Positions 37,477 through 44,905 of a DNA stretch of 64,000 bases are shown one piece after another. The stretch's first letter is position 1, and each line of letters begins with the position of its first letter. The position numbers and the translations under genes are program-made. The notes under the pieces are model-generated. The model did not search any database. It was not told where the DNA came from and saw only the letters and a program-made list of their open reading frames with translations. This DNA is from Massilia atriviolacea (GTDB lineage Bacteria > Pseudomonadota > Gammaproteobacteria > Burkholderiales > Burkholderiaceae_D): the NCBI RefSeq assembly GCF_003953935.1, contig NZ_RXLQ01000006.1:1-64000 (forward strand), given 5' to 3'.

Positions 37477-38150
37477 GCCAGGTCGGCCTTGTCGAAGTAG
37501 ATGGTGCCGAGGATGCGCGCACCATCGAGCCGGCGCGCCAGGACCGCATCCGGGGTCCGCGCGAGCGCTTTTTTCGGCACCTCGAGCGTATCGCCCGGCG
37601 CATCCGGGCGCGTGCGGATGGCGACGATGTGATCGACATCGGGCCGGCTGTCGATCTGCTTGACCAGGAAACGCGCCGCCCCGCTACCCACCTGCAGGTA
37701 GCGCGCCGTGGGCCTGGCCACGAAGACCGGCAGCAGCGGCCGGAAAGCCAGCACCTGGTCGACGAGCACCGTCGCCCCCTTGTGGCGGGTGGCGCCGCCG
37801 CGCTCGAAGTGGCCCTGCACCAGGTCGGCCTGGAAGGCGCGCAGCGGATCGGCGCTGTCGGGCGCCAGCCGGTCCAGGTCGAAGTGTTCCGGGGCGATGG
37901 TCCACAGCGCCGTCTTGCCATCGAGCCGGCGCCGCAGGGCCGCGTCGAGCGCCGGGTCGGCCAGCCGGATCTGCAGGATCGCCTGGCGGTCGTGCGGTGC
38001 GCGCAGCATCGGCAGGTGCGAGGCATACAGCCCGCCGGCGCCGCCGAACAGCACCATGCCGTGCTGGCCGTGGCGCGGCGCCACGGCCGCAGCGGCGCGG
38101 TCCATGCAAGCCAGCAGCGCCAGCTTCAGGACAAGGCGGCGCCGCTTCAT
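37473..38150 (-). CDS. Secreted protein of unknown function
   Basis: Encodes 225 residues with an Arg-rich start and signal peptide (MKRRRLVLKLALLACMD, cleavage near AAAA-VA). The mature part contains GMVLFGGAGGLYASHLPMLR and APHDRQ; I recognise this as a conserved hypothetical family without assigned role. The ATG overlaps the stop of the receiver-kinase gene and its own stop overlaps the next start, both as ATGA, so it is translationally coupled to a signalling cassette. A periplasmic sensor or effector role is possible but unproven. Confidence 0.75.
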   Translation of the reverse strand: MKRRRLVLKLALLACMDRAAAAVAPRHGQHGMVLFGGAGGLYASHLPMLRAPHDRQAILQIRLADPALDAALRRRLDGKTALWTIAPEHFDLDRLAPDSADPLRAFQADLVQGHFERGGATRHKGATVLVDQVLAFRPLLPVFVARPTARYLQVGSGAARFLVKQIDSRPDVDHIVAIRTRPDAPGDTLEVPKKALARTPDAVLARRLDGARILGTIYFDKADLA

Positions 38151-39325
38151 GCGTGCGATCCGCGCAAGGGCAAGGCCAGGCGGAAGGCTGCTCCCCGGTT
38201 CGGCGCGCTGTCGACATCGAGCGTGCCGTCGTGCGACTCGGCCAGCTGGCGCGCGATGTACAGGCCCAGTCCCAGGCCCTCGCGCACATCCTTGGTGCCG
38301 GCCCGTTCGAAGGGGGCGAAGATGCGCAACTGGTCTTCCGGCGCGATGCCCACGCCCTGATCGCGCACCTCGATCCAGGCATGCTCGCCGCGTACTTCCA
38401 GGCTGATCTTCACCGGCTTGCTGCCGCCGTAGCGCAGCGCGTTGGTGAGCAGGTTGATGATGATCTGCTCCACGCGGAACTCGTCCCACACGCCGGCCAC
38501 CGGCTGCGGCGCATGCAGTTCGATGGTGCTGCCGGCCGCCTCGGTGCGCTGCGCCAGGTCGTTGACGATGCGCGACAGGAGCGCCGACAGTTCGGTTTCG
38601 GCCGGGCGGATCGACAGCTTGCCGCTGCGGATGCGCGAGACGTCGACCATGTCGTTGATCAGGCGGATCATGCTCTGGATCTGGCGTCCGTCGCGCGCCA
38701 CCATCTTGCGCATGTTCTCTTCGCTGAAGGCCGCCATATTGCCTTTATCGAGCTGCATGCCGCGCAGCTGGGTTTCCAGGAACAGGGTGTTGAGCGGCGT
38801 GCGCAGTTCGTGCGCGACCATCGACATGAAGTCGTCGCGCATCTTCACCGAGCGTTCCAGTTCGACCTGGGTGGCGCGCAGCTCGCGCCGGCTCTCTTCC
38901 AGTTCGGCCACCTGGCGCTTGACCTCGTTGCGCTGCTGGCACAGGGCCACGAACACATTGACCTTGCTCTTGACGGCCGCGATGTCGAGCGGCTTGTAGA
39001 GGAAGTCGACGGCGCCGGTCTCGTAGCCCTTGAAGGCGTAATTGAGTTCGCGCCCGGCCGCGCTGACGAACACGATCGGCACGTTGCGCGTGCGTTCGGT
39101 GCCGCGCATCAGTTCCGCCAGTTCGATGCCGTCCATCCCTGGCATCATGACGTCCAGGATGGCCAGCGCGAAGTCGTGTTCGAGCAGCAGCGACAGCGCC
39201 GCCTCGCCCGAACCGGCCTGGTAGATGATGCGGTCGTCCTGTTCGATGATCTTGCTCAGCGCGAGCAGGTTCTCGGGCAGGTCGTCGACGATCAGGAGCT
39301 TGATTTTTTGTTGGTCGCTCTTCAT
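38147..39325 (-). CDS. Receiver-histidine kinase hybrid (REC-HisKA-HATPase)
   Basis: Encodes 392 soluble residues. An N-terminal receiver domain has DD near 14-15, phospho-acceptor D58 (LDVMMPGMDG) and KP at 111-112. A coiled-coil linker (about 125-165) leads to HisKA with H172 in MVAHELRTPLN and HATPase with NLLTNALRYGG, DQGVGI and GLGLGLYIARQL. With the receiver in front of the kinase, it is probably controlled by phosphotransfer from another kinase, such as the large hybrid kinase in the same cassette. Start and stop overlap both neighbours (ATGA). Confidence 0.93.
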   Translation of the reverse strand: MKSDQQKIKLLIVDDLPENLLALSKIIEQDDRIIYQAGSGEAALSLLLEHDFALAILDVMMPGMDGIELAELMRGTERTRNVPIVFVSAAGRELNYAFKGYETGAVDFLYKPLDIAAVKSKVNVFVALCQQRNEVKRQVAELEESRRELRATQVELERSVKMRDDFMSMVAHELRTPLNTLFLETQLRGMQLDKGNMAAFSEENMRKMVARDGRQIQSMIRLINDMVDVSRIRSGKLSIRPAETELSALLSRIVNDLAQRTEAAGSTIELHAPQPVAGVWDEFRVEQIIINLLTNALRYGGSKPVKISLEVRGEHAWIEVRDQGVGIAPEDQLRIFAPFERAGTKDVREGLGLGLYIARQLAESHDGTLDVDSAPNRGAAFRLALPLRGSHA

Positions 39326-39924
39326 TGGTTCTCCATCATCGCGCCCATCAGCGCGCGGATCGCGGGCACTGGCAGCACGGCGTCGGGTGCGCGCAGCCGG
39401 ATCGCGGCGGCGGGCATGGTCGCTATCTCGGCGTCCTGCGGGTCCTGCACCACGGTCAGGCCGCCGCAGGCGGCGATGCGCGCCATGCCGGCCGCGCCGT
39501 CGGCGCTGGCGCCGGTGAGCAGGATGCCGGCCAGGCGCTTGCCGTAGGCGTCGGCGGCCGACTCCATCAGGATGTCGATGGCCGGGCGCGAAAAATGCAC
39601 CGGGTCTTCCTGGCTCAGCGAAAACGTCAGGTCGCGCTCGATCGACAGGTGGTAGCCGGGCGGGGCGAAGTACACCGTGCCCGCCTCCACGCCCATCTTG
39701 TCGTCGGCCTGGCGCACCGGCATCGGCAGGTGCTGCTGGAAGACGCCGGCCAGGCGGCTGTCGCGGTCGTCCGGCAGGTGCAGCACCACCGTCACCGAAA
39801 AGCCGAATTTTTGCGGCAGCGCCGGCAGGATGCGCAGCAGGGCGTCGATGCCGCCGGCTGACGCGCCGATGACGACGGCGTCGATCCTGCGCCCGGCCAG
39901 CAAGCTGTCATGCACGGCGCTCAT
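39322..39924 (-). CDS. cheB: CheB-type methylesterase without receiver domain
   Basis: Encodes 200 residues forming only the CheB catalytic domain. The predicted Ser-His-Asp triad is S22 (GASAGG), H49 (VLHLPDD) and D142 (LTGASADGA), with spacing close to E. coli CheB. The regulatory receiver domain found in chemotaxis CheB is absent, so activity must be controlled another way. The ATG lies at 39924, just inside the end of cheR; the stop overlaps the receiver-kinase start. The substrate would be methyl-glutamates set by CheR, but no chemoreceptor gene is nearby. Confidence 0.9.
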   Translation of the reverse strand: MSAVHDSLLAGRRIDAVVIGASAGGIDALLRILPALPQKFGFSVTVVLHLPDDRDSRLAGVFQQHLPMPVRQADDKMGVEAGTVYFAPPGYHLSIERDLTFSLSQEDPVHFSRPAIDILMESAADAYGKRLAGILLTGASADGAAGMARIAACGGLTVVQDPQDAEIATMPAAAIRLRAPDAVLPVPAIRALMGAMMENQ

Positions 39925-40748
39925 GGCGCCACCTTGCGGAAGATGCGCTCGGCCTTGACCAGCGGCTCGAAGGCGTCCGCGTGCGAGGAGAAGTCCAGGC
40001 TCTCCTTGCTGCCCAGGCCGAGAAAGCCGCGGTGGCACAGCGATTCGTGGAACAGGCCCAGCGCGCGGTCCTGCAGCTTGCGGTTAAAGTAGATCATCAC
40101 GTTGCGGCAGCTGATTAGGTGGGTTTCTGAGAACACGCTGTCGGTCGCCAGGCTATGGTCGGCGAAGCTGACGTTCTCCACCAGGCTGCGGTCGAACAGG
40201 GCGCCGTCGTAGGCGGCCGTGTAGTAGTCGGAAAACGCGGCGCGCCCGCCCGCCATCTGGTAGCTGGCCGTGTAGGCGCGCATGCGGTCGAGCGCGAATA
40301 CGCCCTTGCGCGCCCGTTCCAGCGAATGCGGATTGATGTCGGTGGCGTAGATGATGGAGCGCTCCAGCAGTCCTTCTTCCTTCAGCAGGATCGCCATCGA
40401 ATAGATTTCCTCGCCGGTGCTGCAGCCGGCGATCCAGATCTTCAGCGACGGGTAGGTGGACAGGTGCGGCACCACATGCTCGCGCAGCGCCTGGAAGTAG
40501 GCCGGGTCGCGGAACATCTCGCTGGTCGGGATGGTCAGGTACTGCAGCAGCTGCATGAAGGCGTCCGGATCGTGCAGCACGCGCGCCTGCAGTTCGGAGA
40601 TGCTGGCGCAATCCATCTGGTGCAGCGCATGATGCACGCGGCGCTTTTGCGAGGCGCCCGAGTAGTCGCGGAAGTCGTAGCTGTACTTGAGATAGATCGC
40701 CTCCATCAGCAGGCGCAGCTCGATGCTGATGCTGTCCGGGGTATGCAT
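39921..40748 (-). CDS. cheR: CheR-type protein-glutamate methyltransferase
   Basis: Encodes 275 residues: N-terminal helical CheR domain (about 5-80) and a SAM-dependent Rossmann domain with IWIAGCSTGEEIYSMAI, IYATDINPHSLERAR and CRNVMIYFN. This is a full-length CheR. Its start overlaps the stop of the upstream hybrid kinase (TGATG) and its end overlaps cheB. In chemotaxis it methylates receptors; here the likely targets are unknown because no receptor, CheA or CheW is encoded in the window. Confidence 0.93.
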   Translation of the reverse strand: MHTPDSISIELRLLMEAIYLKYSYDFRDYSGASQKRRVHHALHQMDCASISELQARVLHDPDAFMQLLQYLTIPTSEMFRDPAYFQALREHVVPHLSTYPSLKIWIAGCSTGEEIYSMAILLKEEGLLERSIIYATDINPHSLERARKGVFALDRMRAYTASYQMAGGRAAFSDYYTAAYDGALFDRSLVENVSFADHSLATDSVFSETHLISCRNVMIYFNRKLQDRALGLFHESLCHRGFLGLGSKESLDFSSHADAFEPLVKAERIFRKVAP

Positions 40749-43700
40749 CAGAGCCGCTCCATGCTCGGCAGCCAGACCCGCAGCAGCGAGTACAGGCGGT
40801 CAAGGTCGATCGGCTTGGCCAGGTAGTCCGAGGCGCCGGCCTTCATGCACTGCTCCTGGTCGTCCTTCATGGCCTTGGCGGTGATGGCGATCACCGGCAG
40901 CTTGGCGAAGCGCGGATCGGCGCGCAGGCGCCGCGTCGCTTCCAGGCCGTCCATGCCCGGCATCATCACGTCCATCAGCACCAGGTCGATCTCGGCAATC
41001 TGGTCCAGCCTTTCCAGCGCTTCGAAGCCGTTGCGGCCGACTTCGACGATGATGCCTTTCTGTTCCAGCGCGCTGGTGAGCGAGAAGATATTGCGCACGT
41101 CGTCGTCGACCAGCAGGATGCGGCGGCCGTCGAACACGCGGTCGCGGCTGCGCACCGTCTTGAGCATGCTCTGGCGCTCGGCCGACATCTGCGACTCGAC
41201 CTTGTGCAGGAACAGCGTGACTTCGTCGAGCAGGCGTTCGGGCGAACGCGCGCCCTTGATGATGATCGAGCGCGAATATTTGAGCAGTTCGGCTTCTTCG
41301 GCGCGGGTCAGGTTGCGGCCCGTGTAGACGATCACCGGCGGGAAGGAGACGATTTCTTCGGCCGCCATCTTGCGCAGCAGTTCGTGGCCCTGCATGTCGG
41401 GCAGCTTCAGGTCGATGATCATGCAGTCGTAGATCCCGGCCTGCAGCAGCGCGAAGGCTTCGCCGCCGGTGGCCACCGCCGTGATTTCGACATCGGCGTC
41501 GTCGATCAGCTGCACCACGCTCTCGCGCTGGCGTTCGTCGTCTTCGACCAGCAGCACGCGCTTGAGCTTCTGGGTGAATTTGCCTTCGAGCGTCTGGAAT
41601 ACCTGTTTCAGGCGGTCGCGCGTGGCCGGCTTGATCACGTAGCCGATCGCGCCCAGCTGCATGGCCGCTTCGGCGCGGTCGTTGGCCGAGACGATGTGCA
41701 CCGGGATGTGGCGCGCGCGCGGATTGTCCTTGAGCTTTTGCAGCAGGTCCAGGCCGGAGCCGTCGGGCAGGCCCAGGTCGAGCAGGATGGCGTCCGGCAG
41801 GAAGTCGTTGGCCGCCTGCAGGCCGTCGGCGGCGCTGTGCGCGACCAGGCAGCGGTACTGCATTTCGTGCGCCAGGTCGAACAGGATGCGCGCGAACGAG
41901 ACGTCGTCCTCGATCACCAGCACGCTGCGCCCGGGCGTCGTGGCGCGCTCGCGGTCATCGGCAAACACGGGGGCGCGCAGGGCCGATGCCGGCGCCGGCG
42001 CGGCGGCGCGCGCCGCGCTCGCAAGCGCAGGGGCGGGCGCTTCCGGCAGGCCGGGGGTGCCGGCCGGCAGGGTGCTCGGTAACAGCAGGGTGAAGGTGCT
42101 GCCCTTGCCTGGCGTGCTGTCGATCGCGATCGAGCCGCCCAGCAGGGCCGCCAGGTCGCGCGAAATGGACAGGCCCAGGCCCGTGCCGCCGTAGCGCCGG
42201 CTGGTGGTGCCGTCGGCCTGGCGGAAGGCTTCGAAGATGATCGCATGCTGGTCGCTGGCGATGCCGATGCCCGAGTCGCGCACGGTAAAGGCCAGCATGC
42301 CGTCGGCGCGCGCGGCGATCTTCAGCGAGACCTCGCCCGCATCGGTAAACTTGATCGCGTTCGACAGCAGGTTCTTGAGGATCTGCTGCAGGCGCTGGGC
42401 GTCGCTATGCAGGGTAAGCGGGGCGCCGGCTTCCACCGTCGACGTGAAGGTGAGCTGCTTCTGGCCGGCCAGCGGGCCGAAGGTATGGCGCATGGTGTCG
42501 GCCAGCTCGGTCAGGGCGATGTCTTCCGGCGTCAGTTCGAGCTTGCCCGCTTCGACCTTGGAGATGTCGAGGATGTCGTTGATCAGGTTCAGCAGGTCGT
42601 TGCCGGCCGCGTAAATCGTGTTGGCGAACTGGATCTGCTCCGGTTCCAGGTTGCCCTTGGCGTTCTCGGAGAGGAGCTTGGACAGGATCAGCGAGCTGTT
42701 GAGCGGGGTGCGCAGTTCGTGCGACATATTCGCCAGGAACTCGGACTTGTATTTGCTGGCGCGCTGCAGGTCGAGCGCGCGTTCTTCCAGCTCGTGCTGG
42801 ATGACGCCCAGGGCGCTGTTCTTTTCATCGAGCGCGTTGGCCTGTTCGGCCAGGCGTTCGTTGCTCTGTTCCAGTTCGGCCTTCTGGTTTTCGAGGATGG
42901 TCTGGGATTCCTCCAGCACGCGCGACTGCTCTTCGAGTTCCTCGTTGGCGGTGCGCAGTTCTTCCTGCTGCACCTGGAGTTCTTCGTTGAGCTGCTGGGT
43001 TTCGGCCAGCGCGTCGTGCAGGCGGCGGCGCGCCAGCGCCGCTTCGATGGCGCGCCCGATGTTCGGCGCCACCAGTTCCAGGAATTCCAGGTCGCGCTTG
43101 CGCGGCTCGTTCAGGAAACCGAATTCGATCACGCCGTTGGCCGCGCCGTCGTTGTCGACCGGGACCAGGACCAGATGGCGCGGGCTGCCGCTGCCGATGC
43201 CGGAACTGACCTTCAGGTAATGGTCGGGCAGGTTTTCCATCACGATCATGCGCTTGCACAGCTGGGTCTGGCCGACCAGGGTATCGGCGCCGTTGAAGCG
43301 CACCTCGCGTTCGGTTTCTTCGCGGCTCATGCCGAAGCCGGCGATGCGGCGCAGGCTGCCGTCTTCCTCGCGCGCGTACAGGGCGCCGACGGCGGCGCCG
43401 GTGTATTCGGCCATGAAATCGAGGGTGGCGCGCCCGAGGCTGGTCAGGCTGTTGTGGCCGATGCTGCGCTCGGCCAGCTGGGTTTGTCCGCTGCGCTGCC
43501 AGGCCTGGCGTTCCAGCGCTTCGCCGTGGCTGCGGTGCTGGTCGATGGCTTCGCCGAACACGTCCGACAGGCGCATCAGCTCGCGCCGGCCGAAGTAGGC
43601 CAGCACGCCCGACAGCAGCAGGCTGACCAGCAGGTACAGGGCCACGCCCCAGCGCGTCACGGTCTGGGCGCTCGCGTTACGCTGTTGCAGCAGGCGCTGT

Positions 43701-44206
43701 TCGACCGCCAGGAATTCGTCGAAGGTGGTGCGGATTTCATCGAAGGCGACCTTGCCGCGTCCGCTGCGCACGAGGGTGATGACGTCGCTGTTGGCGCGCC
43801 GCAGGGCGATCGCGTTGTTGGCGTAGACATTCCACTGCTCCTGCATCGCGCCGATCTGGCGCAGGCGCTCGACCTGGGGCGGATTGTCGGCCACCAGCTT
43901 GGACAGGGCTTCGAGGGTGGCTGCGGCTTTGCCTTTCGACACCGTGTAGGGGGCGAGGAAGGATTCGTCGTTGCTCAGCAAGTAGCCGCGCAAGCCCGAT
44001 TCCTGGTCGACCGAGAGCTTGGCCGCTTCGTTGGCGTGGCCGATCACCTTTTCGCTGTGCTCCACCATGCTCAGTACCGACAGCAAATAGGTAATGACGG
44101 CAACGAAAATGAGCGCACTGCCGACGCCGATCGCCAACGGCAAGGCGACGTTGCGGGCGAGGATGCGGCGAAAGCCGGTCTGGTCCATCGTTTTGACGCT
44201 CGGCAT
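40748..44206 (-). CDS. Large hybrid histidine kinase: CHASE3-GAF-HisKA-HATPase-REC-REC-REC
   Basis: Encodes 1152 residues. A membrane helix near 20-42, a CHASE3 sensor (DQESGLRGYLLSNDESF) and a second helix near 185-207 are followed by a GAF domain (about 260-390), a long Glu-rich coiled coil (about 395-480), HisKA with H496 (NMSHELRTPLNSS), HATPase (DSGIGI, GTGLGLSISRDLA) and three receiver domains (DLGLPDG, DLKLPDMQG, DVMMPGMDG). ATG 44206 with GGAAG upstream is preferred over GTG 44218. It heads a coupled operon with cheR, cheB and a receiver-kinase. It probably senses a periplasmic cue. Confidence 0.93.
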   Translation of the reverse strand: MPSVKTMDQTGFRRILARNVALPLAIGVGSALIFVAVITYLLSVLSMVEHSEKVIGHANEAAKLSVDQESGLRGYLLSNDESFLAPYTVSKGKAAATLEALSKLVADNPPQVERLRQIGAMQEQWNVYANNAIALRRANSDVITLVRSGRGKVAFDEIRTTFDEFLAVEQRLLQQRNASAQTVTRWGVALYLLVSLLLSGVLAYFGRRELMRLSDVFGEAIDQHRSHGEALERQAWQRSGQTQLAERSIGHNSLTSLGRATLDFMAEYTGAAVGALYAREEDGSLRRIAGFGMSREETEREVRFNGADTLVGQTQLCKRMIVMENLPDHYLKVSSGIGSGSPRHLVLVPVDNDGAANGVIEFGFLNEPRKRDLEFLELVAPNIGRAIEAALARRRLHDALAETQQLNEELQVQQEELRTANEELEEQSRVLEESQTILENQKAELEQSNERLAEQANALDEKNSALGVIQHELEERALDLQRASKYKSEFLANMSHELRTPLNSSLILSKLLSENAKGNLEPEQIQFANTIYAAGNDLLNLINDILDISKVEAGKLELTPEDIALTELADTMRHTFGPLAGQKQLTFTSTVEAGAPLTLHSDAQRLQQILKNLLSNAIKFTDAGEVSLKIAARADGMLAFTVRDSGIGIASDQHAIIFEAFRQADGTTSRRYGGTGLGLSISRDLAALLGGSIAIDSTPGKGSTFTLLLPSTLPAGTPGLPEAPAPALASAARAAAPAPASALRAPVFADDRERATTPGRSVLVIEDDVSFARILFDLAHEMQYRCLVAHSAADGLQAANDFLPDAILLDLGLPDGSGLDLLQKLKDNPRARHIPVHIVSANDRAEAAMQLGAIGYVIKPATRDRLKQVFQTLEGKFTQKLKRVLLVEDDERQRESVVQLIDDADVEITAVATGGEAFALLQAGIYDCMIIDLKLPDMQGHELLRKMAAEEIVSFPPVIVYTGRNLTRAEEAELLKYSRSIIIKGARSPERLLDEVTLFLHKVESQMSAERQSMLKTVRSRDRVFDGRRILLVDDDVRNIFSLTSALEQKGIIVEVGRNGFEALERLDQIAEIDLVLMDVMMPGMDGLEATRRLRADPRFAKLPVIAITAKAMKDDQEQCMKAGASDYLAKPIDLDRLYSLLRVWLPSMERL

Positions 44207-44364
44207 GCTATCTTCCACGTAAAAGGTGGAAGTTTATACGAAAAGAAATATTTGACGCGCAAGATTCGGGGCGGACCTTGTACAAGTGTCAGGTCCCTGG
44301 CGCCGGCCAGGTCTGGGGTTTGCCAGGTACGGGCGTGTTGACGACGCCCTGTCCGGCCTGACGG

Positions 44365-44886
44365 TCAGCGGCAGCCGTACCTGCGCGCCCCGGATTGCCC
44401 TTCGGCGATGGCGGCGGGCGGGGTCGCGCTGGCGCTGGCAAAAACCTTTCTCAGCGAAGCGAGCTGTTTCAGCGCCGGGGCGGTGTCGGTCTTGCTCCCG
44501 CAATAACACCCCGCGTTTGCCAGTTCATCCAGCCCGGACGTCACTCTGGGTTCCAGATGCCGCTTCACGCAGGATGTCACCGCCGGCCAGGCTGCCGCGA
44601 GCGCGCGCAAACGCGACACCACCGCTGCGGGACGCATGCAGCCGCCCGTGTCGGTGGAGGGCTCGACATGGATGGCGCGGCCGGCCGGATCAGGCCAGAT
44701 CTCGCCAGCAAGCCGCAGCGCGCTCCGATGCGGAACCCTCCGGCGCGCCCGACGCCAATGCGCCATAGCGCACGTAATGGTAGACCGTCTCCGCACCCAC
44801 GGCCAGTCCGATGCCGCGACGCCGGCCAGGGCGGCGAGCAGCTTTTTCCAGCCCCGCGCAGACCTGCCATACCCGCCTTGACGCAT
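44365..44886 (-). CDS. Doubtful or degenerate small gene after the ABC-M1 fusion
   Basis: This open frame of 173 codons has a good ribosome site (AAGGAAACAG before ATG 44886) 20 bases after the permease-peptidase stop. The last two-thirds has high third-position GC. Between about 44700 and 44820, however, another frame on the same strand reads as a more protein-like sequence (GIGLAVGAETVYHYVRYGAL) that the called frame does not contain. This suggests a frameshifted gene. No family recognised. It could also be non-coding. Confidence 0.35.
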   Translation of the reverse strand: MRQGGYGRSARGWKKLLAALAGVAASDWPWVRRRSTITCAMAHWRRARRRVPHRSALRLAGEIWPDPAGRAIHVEPSTDTGGCMRPAAVVSRLRALAAAWPAVTSCVKRHLEPRVTSGLDELANAGCYCGSKTDTAPALKQLASLRKVFASASATPPAAIAEGQSGARRYGCR

Positions 44887-44905
44887 CTGTTTCCTTTTTT
44901 GGCGT

